Shown here: piece by piece, positions 16,569 to 24,148 of the stretch
Numbering within the stretch: position 1 is the stretch's first letter
Layout of the letters: every line of letters begins with the position of its first letter
Assembly: GCA_964458085.1 (NCBI GenBank)
Contig: CAYWFF010000005.1
Location: 1 to 48,935 of the forward strand
Source of the DNA: CAYWFF01 sp964458085
GTDB lineage: Bacteria; Patescibacteriota; Microgenomatia; UBA8517
Reading direction: 5' to 3'
Length of the DNA: 48,935 bases
Translations under genes and position numbers: made by a program
The notes under the pieces: generated by a model
Database searches by the model: none
What the model was told of the DNA's origin: nothing
Seen by the model: the letters and a program-made list of their open reading frames with translations, nothing else

Positions 16569-16595
16569 TTAGCACTCATTAAATTTGACTGCTTA
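16569..16595 (+). promoter_or_regulatory. CIRCE operator upstream of dnaJ
   Basis: TTAGCACTC (16569-16577) is followed by exactly nine bases and GACTGCTTA (16587-16595), seven of nine matches to GAGTGCTAA. It overlaps the -35 of the dnaJ promoter. It lies between dnaJ and the divergent CoA-transferase gene, so HrcA could affect both. Confidence 0.85.
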
Positions 16596-16613
16596 ACAAG
16601 TTCCATTTAAATT
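16585..16613 (+). promoter_or_regulatory. dnaJ promoter
   Basis: TTGACT (16585-16590) and TAAATT (16608-16613) are separated by 17 bases. The transcript would start about 12 bases before the dnaJ ATG. Confidence 0.65.
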
Positions 16614-16631
16614 GGTAAAATCTTTAGTGTT

Positions 16632-17522
16632 ATGGCAGCCAAGAGTGATTATTACGACATTTTGGGAGTTACAAAAACTGCTTCAGCCGATGAGCTTAAA
16701 AAAGCTTACCGGAAGCAGGCTTTGGAATGGCATCCTGACAGGCATAAAGACAACAAAGAAGCCGCAGAAAAGCGTTTCAAAGAAATAAACGAAGCATACC
16801 AAGTGTTGTCGGACTCGCAAAAACGTCAGGCATACGATCAGTTTGGCCATTCTGCTTTTTCTCCGGGAGGTATGGGTACAGGGACTGGTCAACCGGGAGG
16901 TTCGCCTTTCGGTCAGGGTGGCCAATGGGGACCGTTCACATATACCTATACTAATCGAGGCGGTGGCGGAGAATCACCTTTCGGAGGGTTTGATTTTGGG
17001 GATCCTTTTGATATTTTTGAAAGTTTTTTTGGAGGCGCTCAACCTTTTTCCCAAGCTCGTTCCATACCCCGATATAGCATAGATATTGACTTTATGGATG
17101 CTATAAAAGGAGTAGAAAAGTCTGTTGAAATTCAGGGTAAAAAGCGAAAAATCAAAATTCCTGCTGGAGTGGACGACGGATCGCGTATCAGGTTTGACGA
17201 TTTTATTTTATCCATAAATGTAAAACCTCACGAACTATTTGAGCGGGATGGAGCTGATATTTATGTTCGCATGAACATCCCATTTTCGCTTGCAACTTTA
17301 GGTGGGGAACTCTCTGTACCTACTGCGGAAGGTGATATCAAAGTACGGGTCCGTCCCGGTACTCCTTCAGGAACTATGATGAGACTTCGCGGTAAAGGTG
17401 CACCAAACCTGCGTGGAAGAGGAAAGGGAGATGAATATGTGAGGATTCAGGTAGCCGTACCGGAAAAACTAAGTAGAGAACAAAGATCTGTAATTGAAAA
17501 CATGAAAAGGGAAGGATTGTGA
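16632..17522 (+). CDS. dnaJ: Hsp40 co-chaperone DnaJ, zinc-finger-less (CbpA-like) type
   Basis: The 296-residue protein has a J domain (about 5-70) with the HPD motif in ALEWHPDRHKDN, a Gly/Phe-rich linker (about 75-130), and directly the two C-terminal beta domains (about 145-290: PRYSIDIDFMDAIKGVEKSVEI, LRGKGAPNLRGRGKGDEYVRI). The four CxxCxGxG repeats of type I DnaJ are absent, so it is a type II or CbpA-like protein. It is nevertheless the likely DnaK partner because its promoter carries a CIRCE site. It forms a single-gene unit with a terminator directly downstream. Confidence 0.93.
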   Translation: MAAKSDYYDILGVTKTASADELKKAYRKQALEWHPDRHKDNKEAAEKRFKEINEAYQVLSDSQKRQAYDQFGHSAFSPGGMGTGTGQPGGSPFGQGGQWGPFTYTYTNRGGGGESPFGGFDFGDPFDIFESFFGGAQPFSQARSIPRYSIDIDFMDAIKGVEKSVEIQGKKRKIKIPAGVDDGSRIRFDDFILSINVKPHELFERDGADIYVRMNIPFSLATLGGELSVPTAEGDIKVRVRPGTPSGTMMRLRGKGAPNLRGRGKGDEYVRIQVAVPEKLSREQRSVIENMKREGL

Positions 17523-17575
17523 GTTTGACTTCAAACCTGCTCTAAGGTACACTATGAGAGGTTAAGAAAGAGAAT

Positions 17576-17605
17576 ATGGTGGGATTTGAGCCCGCCATTT
17601 TTTTT
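17576..17605 (+). terminator. Intrinsic terminator after dnaJ
   Basis: ATGGTGGG (17576-17583) pairs with CCCGCCAT (17591-17598) over 8 bp including one G-T pair, with a 7-base loop and eight T residues directly after. Confidence 0.85.
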
Positions 17606-17611
17606 ACAAAT

Positions 17612-17683
17612 TAGTACAAAGTGCAGAAAACAAAGTGCAAACGGAAAACTATGCACTATATGCTTTTCACTATGCACTATTCC
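17612..17683 (+). repeat. Short intergenic repeats before nusA
   Basis: CAAAGTGCA occurs twice (about 17620 and 17635) and TATGCACTAT twice (about 17660 and 17671). The two kinds are inverted relative to each other and can pair through AGTGCA and TGCACT. CACTATGCACTATTCC (17668-17683) matches 14 of 16 bases of the element before hrcA. Confidence 0.55.
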
Positions 17684-17695
17684 TGAAAGGAATTT

Positions 17696-18856
17696 ATGCA
17701 AACACCAAGAACAGAATTTGCACAAGCATTAAGAGCAATTGCCACCGAGCGGGGGCTGGATCCTGACGTGATCATTAATACTATCAAACAAGCAATTGTT
17801 GCAGCTTACAAAAGAGACGCAAGAGAACGCGGTGAAGAAGTGGAAGAGCTTGAATTTGATGTGGTACTTGATCCTGCTAATGGCGAGGCTCAAATATTTT
17901 CTTGGGCACCCGAAACTCCTGAGGACAAAAAAGATGTTACTCCTCCCGGTTTTGGTCGGATTGCTGCACAAACAGCAAAACAAGTCATTCATCAAAAAAT
18001 AAGAGAAGCAGAAAAAGGCGCCATTATGGATGAATACTCCGGGCGAATCGGGTCACTTATTTCCGGCATGATTTTACGTTTTGAAGGACCTGATGTACGA
18101 GTCGATCTTGGCCGGACTGAAGGCATCATGACAGCTGACGAGAGGGTGCCAAATGAACGCCTTAACCCTAATCAGCGGTTTGTTTTTCTTCTGAAAGATA
18201 TTGAAGAAACACCCCGCGGAAAACAACTTATGTTATCAAGAAGTGACAGTACATTTGTCAAAAAACTTTTTGAGAGAGAAGTACCAGAAATTGCAGCAGG
18301 TTCAGTTGAAATTAGAACGATTGCACGGGAGCCCGGAGTGCGGACAAAAATTGCAGTTGTTTCAAGTCAGTCCGGAGTTGATCCTGTTGGCTCATGTGTC
18401 GGACAAAAAGGTGTACGTGTGCAAGCGGTTACAAACGAGCTGGGCGGAGAAAGAATCGATATCATTCCTTTTACAGATGACACGACAGAACTTGTGAAAG
18501 CTGCTTTGGCACCTGCAGAAAGTTTATCTGTTTCTTTAGATGAAAAAAGTAAAATTGCAACTGTTAAGGCTCCTGAAGATCAATTATCGCTTGCTATAGG
18601 AAAAGACGGTCAAAATGCCAGGCTTGCTGCAAGGCTTACTGGTTGGAAAATTGTTGTTGAGGACGTTGATGGAAATAAAAGTAAAAAAGAAGAACCGGAG
18701 TCAGAACTTGAGAATGCGGAAAAGAAAGAGGCGGTGGCAGAAGATGCTGCTTTAAAAACACAACCACTCGACGATATTGCAGCAATTGATGAACCGGTTG
18801 AGAATACAGAAATTACTGAGCCTGCGGAAACATCTGAAACCGGAAGCGAAGCTTAA
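17696..18856 (+). CDS. nusA: Transcription termination/antitermination factor NusA
   Basis: The 386-residue protein has the N-terminal polymerase-binding domain (about 1-125), an S1 domain (about 130-200) and two KH domains (about 205-345). The KH domains include DPVGSCVGQKGVRVQAVTNELGGERIDII and LAIGKDGQNARLAARLTGWKI. An acidic Glu-rich tail of about 50 residues replaces the acidic repeats of some NusA proteins. It controls pausing, termination and antitermination. A good ribosome-binding site (AAGGAA, 4 bases before ATG) is present, unlike at most genes here. infB follows after 28 bases, but rimP and ylxR, usually next to nusA, are absent. Confidence 0.96.
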   Translation: MQTPRTEFAQALRAIATERGLDPDVIINTIKQAIVAAYKRDARERGEEVEELEFDVVLDPANGEAQIFSWAPETPEDKKDVTPPGFGRIAAQTAKQVIHQKIREAEKGAIMDEYSGRIGSLISGMILRFEGPDVRVDLGRTEGIMTADERVPNERLNPNQRFVFLLKDIEETPRGKQLMLSRSDSTFVKKLFEREVPEIAAGSVEIRTIAREPGVRTKIAVVSSQSGVDPVGSCVGQKGVRVQAVTNELGGERIDIIPFTDDTTELVKAALAPAESLSVSLDEKSKIATVKAPEDQLSLAIGKDGQNARLAARLTGWKIVVEDVDGNKSKKEEPESELENAEKKEAVAEDAALKTQPLDDIAAIDEPVENTEITEPAETSETGSEA

Positions 18857-18884
18857 ATGAGACGTATAGTCCTTACTAACTTAT

Positions 18885-20300
18885 ATGACCGACCAACCAG
18901 AAAAAACTGGCAGCAAGTTGCGACCGCCCATTATAGCGGTATTGGGTCATGTTGATCATGGTAAAACCAGCCTTCTCGATGCGATAAGAAAAACTTCAGT
19001 CCAGAAGAAAGAAGCAGGAGGAATCACCCAAAACATCGGCGCATCAGTAATTACCACATTAGACGGGAAAGATGTTACTTTTATTGATACTCCCGGTCAC
19101 GCTGCTTTTTCAAACATGCGTGCTCAGGGTGCAAACGTAGCCGACATTGCCGTTCTGGTTGTTGCAGCTGATGACGGTGTAAAGCCACAAACTAAAGAAG
19201 CTTTACAATTTATAAGAGAAGCAAAGATTCCTTTTGTGGTCGCTGCAACCAAAATGGATTTAGCATCGGCAAATATAGAAAAGGTGTATGGAGATTTGGA
19301 AAAAGAACAGGTTTTGTTTGAAGGGCGGGGAGGAGATACTCCGCTTGTTGAAGTTTCAGCAAAAACAGGTGAGGGATTAAAAGAACTTCTCGAAATGATT
19401 ACTTTAGTTTCAGAGATGCATGGTTTTGAGGGACAAGCTGATGGAAAATTAGAAGCAGTAGTTATAGAAACCAGAAAAGACAAACGTGGTCCTTTAGCAT
19501 CAGTTGTAGTCAGAGACGGTTCGATTTCAATCGGGGATGAAATTACAGACGGTGAAGTTGTGTCAAAAGTACGGGGTCTTTTTGATTTTCAACTTAAACC
19601 CATTAAGACTGTGTATCCGGGTTATCCCGTTCAGATAATTGGTTTTTCAGAACTTCCCCTGGTAGGATCTCTACTGGTTCATAAAGGTGATGACATAAAA
19701 GCCAAACTAACAAATCTAACAGATGACAAAAATAAAGCGCCTGAGGACGGGATTCCTGTTGTGGTAAAAGCAAACAATACAAGTGCCCTTGAGGCAGTTT
19801 TGGTAAACATTCCTGAAGGATTTTTTGTTGTTTCTTCCGGAGTGGGAGATGTAAACCAATCGGATATATTTGTGGCTAAATCAGCAGACGCAGATATATA
19901 TCTTTTTGAATCAAAAGTAACAAACAGCGTAAAAAAGCTAGCAGAAAATGAAGGCGTTAGTATCCATAGCTATAACATCGTCTATAAATTATTTGAAGAC
20001 CTTGAAGAGATAATTCAAAAAGGTAAAGTTAGAGAGTTCGGCAGAGCAGAGATACTGGCGGAATTTCCGTTTGATAATAAAAGGGTAGCGGGGAGTAAGG
20101 TCATAAGCGGAACGATAACAAAAACAAGTAAAGTTAATATAATACGTGGAGATCAAGTATTGGGTTCTGTTAAAATACTATCAATTAAAAAACAGAAAAG
20201 TGACGTAGGAGAGTTAAAGCAGGGGGAAGAGGGGGGTATAATATTTGTACCGCAATTAGAATTCAAAGTAGGGGATGTTATTGTATCAACTGACCGATAG
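18885..20300 (+). CDS. infB: Translation initiation factor IF-2, minimal form
   Basis: At 471 residues this is about half the E. coli length. It starts almost directly at the GTPase domain (GHVDHGKTSLLDA; GGITQNIGA; DTPGHAAF; SAKTGEG) and continues through domains II, III and the C-terminal fMet-tRNA-binding domain. The long N-terminal region is absent. The guanine-recognition motif reads TKMD (residues 122-125) rather than the usual NKxD; Thr at the first position occurs in some GTPases but is unusual for IF-2. It follows nusA as in most bacteria. rbfA and truB, usually downstream, are not here. Confidence 0.96.
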   Translation: MTDQPEKTGSKLRPPIIAVLGHVDHGKTSLLDAIRKTSVQKKEAGGITQNIGASVITTLDGKDVTFIDTPGHAAFSNMRAQGANVADIAVLVVAADDGVKPQTKEALQFIREAKIPFVVAATKMDLASANIEKVYGDLEKEQVLFEGRGGDTPLVEVSAKTGEGLKELLEMITLVSEMHGFEGQADGKLEAVVIETRKDKRGPLASVVVRDGSISIGDEITDGEVVSKVRGLFDFQLKPIKTVYPGYPVQIIGFSELPLVGSLLVHKGDDIKAKLTNLTDDKNKAPEDGIPVVVKANNTSALEAVLVNIPEGFFVVSSGVGDVNQSDIFVAKSADADIYLFESKVTNSVKKLAENEGVSIHSYNIVYKLFEDLEEIIQKGKVREFGRAEILAEFPFDNKRVAGSKVISGTITKTSKVNIIRGDQVLGSVKILSIKKQKSDVGELKQGEEGGIIFVPQLEFKVGDVIVSTDR

Positions 20301-20303
20301 TAA

Positions 20304-20346
20304 TATAATACCCTATATTATAACCGCTATCCGTGAAAAGTGGATA
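20304..20346 (+). promoter_or_regulatory. Two inverted repeats and a -10 box before the NrnA-like gene
   Basis: TATAATA (20304-20310) pairs with TATTATA (20316-20322), and TATCC (20328-20332) pairs with GGATA (20342-20346). The first contains a TATAAT. An AAGGGA ribosome-binding site follows shortly before the ATG at 20365. Confidence 0.4.
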
Positions 20347-20364
20347 ACGTGAAAAAAGGGAAGT

Positions 20365-21288
20365 ATGGAACAATCATTCAAAGGATTCATCGACCAAGCT
20401 CAATCGGTACTTATTTTGTTGCCGACAAAGCCTTATTTTGACCAAGTCGCAGCGGGTCTGTCTTTATTTTTAACACTTCGTGAGGAAAAGTCAGTACAAA
20501 TATATTCACCCTCCCCTATGGTTGTCGAATTTAACCGGCTCATAGGGGTAAATAAAGTAACCCAGGAGCTTGGAAACAAAAACTTAGTGGTTAGTTTTGT
20601 CGACTATCAGGCAAGCGACATTGAACGTGTCAGTTATGACATTGAAAATGGCCAATTTAAGTTGACTGTAATTCCAAAAGACCGTATCTCTCCCCCTTCG
20701 CAAAAACAAATCGAATTAGGTTATTCCGGAGTATCTGCCGATATGGTTATTTTAATCGGAGGTGCAAACGACTCTCACTTCCCTGCTTTATCTAAAAACG
20801 AGTTGGCCGGAGCGAAGCTAATACATATTGGAACCCGCGACATCAACCTAACCGGTAAGAAGGTTATTTCGTTTTCCCGGCCTTCGTCTTCAGTCTCGGA
20901 ATTAACCGGTGTGATATTGAAAGATAGCGGATATAGTTTAAATGAGGATGTTGCAACAAATCTTTTGACAGGCATAGAAGACGGAAGTAACAGCTTTACC
21001 GGGAACGATGTAACTGCGGACACCTTCGCAATTGTTTCTGAACTTATGCGCTCAGGGGGAAAACGCGATTTGAGCCAGCGCGTACCCGAAAACTATCCGC
21101 CTGGTGCAATACCCGCCTCATCTTCACAAGGACAAATACCCCGAAACTACCCGCCTGCCATGCCACAAGGACAAAACGTTCAACAAAAGGCAAGTGACCA
21201 AGCCCAAGTGCAGGATGAGGAAGAAGATGAAAATGCTCCGAAAGATTGGTTTGAACCTAAGATATTCAAAGGGACTTCTGTAAAGTAG
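20365..21288 (+). CDS. NrnA/DHH-like protein, probably catalytically degenerate
   Basis: The 307-residue protein occupies the place of nrnA in the usual nusA-infB-rbfA-nrnA-truB-rpsO-pnp order. It shows the fold pattern of DHH phosphoesterases. Residues 15-31 (VLILLPTKPYFDQVAAG) match the first motif, normally HxNPDGDAxGS, and about 195-230 (DVATNLLTGIEDGSNSF, then DTFAIVSELM) match the TGIxTDTGSF motif. The first metal-binding Asp is Tyr24 and the following Gly is Phe25; only Asp26 remains. The DHHA1 RNA-binding domain is replaced by a Pro/Gln-rich and acidic tail (about 240-307). It is probably a pseudoenzyme or has a changed function. Confidence 0.65.
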   Translation: MEQSFKGFIDQAQSVLILLPTKPYFDQVAAGLSLFLTLREEKSVQIYSPSPMVVEFNRLIGVNKVTQELGNKNLVVSFVDYQASDIERVSYDIENGQFKLTVIPKDRISPPSQKQIELGYSGVSADMVILIGGANDSHFPALSKNELAGAKLIHIGTRDINLTGKKVISFSRPSSSVSELTGVILKDSGYSLNEDVATNLLTGIEDGSNSFTGNDVTADTFAIVSELMRSGGKRDLSQRVPENYPPGAIPASSSQGQIPRNYPPAMPQGQNVQQKASDQAQVQDEEEDENAPKDWFEPKIFKGTSVK

Positions 21289-21337
21289 CACAGTTTTGAT
21301 TGCTATTTAATGTAAGAAATGATACTATACCATCTGA

Positions 21338-21395
21338 TGTAACTCACGGTTTGGCGATGCCACCGAGTCTGACTCGGCGCCTTACTGAGACTACA
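21338..21395 (+). promoter_or_regulatory. Structured rpsO leader, candidate S15 autoregulatory site
   Basis: Three nested helices can form. TGTA-A-CTCA (21338-21346) pairs with TGAG-AC-TACA (21386-21395), GGCG (21353-21356) with CGCC (21378-21381), and CCGAGT (21363-21368) with ACTCGG (21372-21377) around a CTG loop. S15 represses its own mRNA through structured leaders in several bacteria. The structure ends 13 bases before the ATG. Confidence 0.6.
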
Positions 21396-21408
21396 TGACT
21401 TACTTAAC

Positions 21409-21678
21409 ATGGCATTACCTAAAGATCAAAAACAGGACATAATAAATAAATTTGCACGCGAGAAGGGTGACACTGGATCTCCTGAAGTACAAATTGCACT
21501 TCTTCATGCCCAGATTGATAAGCTTGCAGCGCATCTGAAAGACCACAAAAAAGACGTTCATTCAAGACGTGGACTTTTAAGTATGGTTGCTAAAAGAAGA
21601 AGATTACTAAATTATCTTAAAAATCGCGATGAAGAACGGTACACAGTTCTTCTAAAAGAACTTAAGCTGGATAAGTAA
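21409..21678 (+). CDS. rpsO: 30S ribosomal protein S15
   Basis: The 89-residue protein is a full-length S15. It has DTGSPEVQIALLHAQIDKLAAHLKDHKKDVHSRRGLLSMVAKRRRLLNYL, including the His/Asp/Ser residues that contact helix 22 of 16S rRNA and the SRRGLL loop. It binds the central domain of 16S rRNA. It lies directly before pnp, as in most bacteria. The structured leader upstream suggests autoregulation. Confidence 0.98.
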   Translation: MALPKDQKQDIINKFAREKGDTGSPEVQIALLHAQIDKLAAHLKDHKKDVHSRRGLLSMVAKRRRLLNYLKNRDEERYTVLLKELKLDK

Positions 21679-21763
21679 AATATTAATAAGAATCTACAAA
21701 AGAATTCGAACGTAACAAGTATCTGCAAATTTTGTTACACTCCAGTAAAGTAAGGTAGAAATA

Positions 21764-24034
21764 ATGAAAAAAGTAGAAAAACAAATTGAATTAGCAGGAA
21801 AAAACCTGACACTGTCAACCGGACATATTGCACAGCAAGCAAACGCTGCAGTTCTTGCAACTTACGGAGATACGGTAGTTTTAGCTACGGTTGTCGCTTC
21901 CCCGCTTAAAGTCGACCTTGGTTATTTCCCTCTTTCTGTTGAATATCAGGAGAGGCTCTATGCCGGTGGGCGGATTAAGGGTAGCCGTTGGGTAAAACGG
22001 GAAGGCAGGCCTACTGATGATGAAATATTAACGGCACGTTTGGTTGACCGCTCTATACGTCCCCTCTTTCCCAAAGAATTCAAAAAAGATGTCCAGGTCA
22101 TTTTAACTGTTTTATCGGTAGATTTGGAGAATTCGCCGGATGTTGTGGCAGGGATTGCAGCATCGGCTGCTTTGGCAATTTCTGATATTCCCTGGAAAGG
22201 ACCTATTGGACTTGTTCGCGTAGGCAGAAAGAATAATGAGTTTCTCGTCAATCCTTTAGTTTCTGAAATGGTTAGTTCTGATATGGATCTTTTAGTTTCC
22301 TCTACTGATGAGGCGATAGTAATGATTGAAGCCGGCGCAAATCAAGTGCCTGAAGAAACCATGCTCGAAGGTATTGCCTACGCACAAAAAGAGACAAAAG
22401 CTCTGATAACTGCTATTAATGAACTCGCAAAAGAGGTCGGAAATAAAAAAGAAGCAGTTGAAAAAGTTAAACCTGCGGCATCACTTGAAAAACACGTTAA
22501 AGAATCCTCCAAAGATGTTATTAAAAAGTTAATAACCTTAATGGCAACCAAAGAAGCAGGCTATACCGAGCTTGACGCCGCCAAATACGCAGTTACAGCA
22601 ACAGTAGACGAAAAAGAAAAAGCGCTTGCAGGAGAAATATTTGAAAGTCTTTTCAAAAAAGATCTCCGCGACATGCTTTTGAAAGGTAAAAGACCAGACG
22701 GGCGGAAAGCAGATGAACTACGGGAGTTGACTGCTGATGTGTCAATTTTACCCAGAACTCACGGTTCAGCCATTTTCAAAAGAGGTGCTACACAAGTTTT
22801 GTCAATTGTTACACTTGGCGCTCCTTCGTTGGAACAATCAATAGAAACTGCCGAAGGGGAAGAAACCAAACGCTATATGCACCACTACTCCATGCCTCCC
22901 TACTCGACCGGCGAAACCGGCAGGATTGGTTCACCCAATAGACGTGAAATCGGTCACGGAGCACTTGGTGAGAGATCCCTTGAACCGGTTATACCTGCTG
23001 TGGCTGATTTTCCATATGCTATCCGTGTTGTTTCTGAGGTGTTGTCTTCAAACGGTTCAACCAGCATGGCATCAGCAACTGGGTCAACTTTAGCTTTGAT
23101 GGATGCAGGAGTCCCCTTGAAAGCACCGGTTGCAGGAATTGCAATGGGGCTTATTATTGAAGATGAGAAAAAATTCACAGTACTCACAGACATTATAGGC
23201 CTTGAGGATGGCAATGGAGATATGGATTTTAAAGTTGCCGGAACTGAAACCGGAATCACGGCGCTCCAGATGGACGTAAAAACACTCAGCTTAAAAGTTG
23301 AAATGTTAGAAAAAGCATTTGCTCAAGCCAGGGATGCCAGACTTCAAATTCTGAAAGTTGTAACTGATGCAATCGCAAAGCCCAGAGAAAAAGTATCAAT
23401 GTATGCGCCCAAAATTAAAGTAATAAAAATTGATATAGACAAAATTGGAGAACTCATAGGCCCGGGCGGTAAAACGATAAAAAAGATTATCGCAGAAACC
23501 GGTGCCATGATTGATGTTGAAGACGACGGGTCTGTCAATGTGTCTGCAATGACAGACGAAGAATTGGAAACTGCGTTAAATAAAGTTAATGCAATTACAA
23601 AAGACCCTGTGCCCGGAGAAATCTATGAAGGAGTAGTTAAAAGACTCCAACCCTTCGGTGCATTTGTTGAAATTCTCCCAGGGAAAGACGGATTAGTACA
23701 TGTCTCTGACATGTCAAAAGATTTTGTAAAGGATCCGGGAGATTTCGTTAAAATGGGTGAAACTGTTACTGTCAGGGTTAAAGAGATCGATGATTTGGGC
23801 AGAATAAATCTCTCGATGCTTCTTGATCCCAAGGAAGACGAAGAAAAAAATAAACAAAGAAGAGAAAAATTGAGCGGAGATAGGGACAGAGGAAGCGGAG
23901 GTAATTATCAAAGGAGACCTGATAGAAATGACAGGCGTGATCGCAGACCTGGTGGAGGTAGTGGTGGACCGCATTTCCCGACAAGTAGATTTTTGGATGA
24001 AGATCCAAAACGAGGCGGCAGTAGAAGAAAGTAA
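21764..24034 (+). CDS. pnp: Polyribonucleotide nucleotidyltransferase (PNPase)
   Basis: The 756-residue protein is complete. It has a first RNase PH domain (about 1-225), a helical linker, a second catalytic RNase PH domain (about 310-545, with FKRGATQVLSIVTLG and the MDFKVAGTETGITALQMD stretch), a KH domain (IGPGGKTIKKIIAETGAMIDVEDDG) and an S1 domain (GEIYEGVVKRLQPFGAFVEILPGKDGLVHVSDMS). The C-terminus is an Arg/Gly/Asp-rich disordered tail (about 705-756) ending near GGSRRK. It degrades RNA 3' to 5' using phosphate. With RNase J at 25840 it represents the main mRNA decay machinery seen here. Confidence 0.97.
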   Translation: MKKVEKQIELAGKNLTLSTGHIAQQANAAVLATYGDTVVLATVVASPLKVDLGYFPLSVEYQERLYAGGRIKGSRWVKREGRPTDDEILTARLVDRSIRPLFPKEFKKDVQVILTVLSVDLENSPDVVAGIAASAALAISDIPWKGPIGLVRVGRKNNEFLVNPLVSEMVSSDMDLLVSSTDEAIVMIEAGANQVPEETMLEGIAYAQKETKALITAINELAKEVGNKKEAVEKVKPAASLEKHVKESSKDVIKKLITLMATKEAGYTELDAAKYAVTATVDEKEKALAGEIFESLFKKDLRDMLLKGKRPDGRKADELRELTADVSILPRTHGSAIFKRGATQVLSIVTLGAPSLEQSIETAEGEETKRYMHHYSMPPYSTGETGRIGSPNRREIGHGALGERSLEPVIPAVADFPYAIRVVSEVLSSNGSTSMASATGSTLALMDAGVPLKAPVAGIAMGLIIEDEKKFTVLTDIIGLEDGNGDMDFKVAGTETGITALQMDVKTLSLKVEMLEKAFAQARDARLQILKVVTDAIAKPREKVSMYAPKIKVIKIDIDKIGELIGPGGKTIKKIIAETGAMIDVEDDGSVNVSAMTDEELETALNKVNAITKDPVPGEIYEGVVKRLQPFGAFVEILPGKDGLVHVSDMSKDFVKDPGDFVKMGETVTVRVKEIDDLGRINLSMLLDPKEDEEKNKQRREKLSGDRDRGSGGNYQRRPDRNDRRDRRPGGGSGGPHFPTSRFLDEDPKRGGSRRK

Positions 24035-24113
24035 TCATATCTTCACGGGCACTTCCTTTTAACTTCATTGATTATCTATAAACATTAATTACAAACATGT
24101 TGTTAGACTGGCT

Positions 24114-24141
24114 TTGCCAATGTTTCGAAAATAGGTATACT
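24114..24141 (+). promoter_or_regulatory. Promoter of the Lon-like gene, near-leaderless
   Basis: TTGCCA (24114-24119) and TATACT (24136-24141) are 16 bases apart. Only 7 bases separate the -10 from the ATG, so the mRNA would begin at about the start codon. Confidence 0.5.
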
Positions 24142-24148
24142 TAAATAT

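Noticed and set aside
16511..16606. N-terminal extension of the CoA-transferase to the ATG at 16606
   Set aside because: It covers the CIRCE operator and dnaJ promoter, and the family N-terminus aligns from the ATG at 16510.
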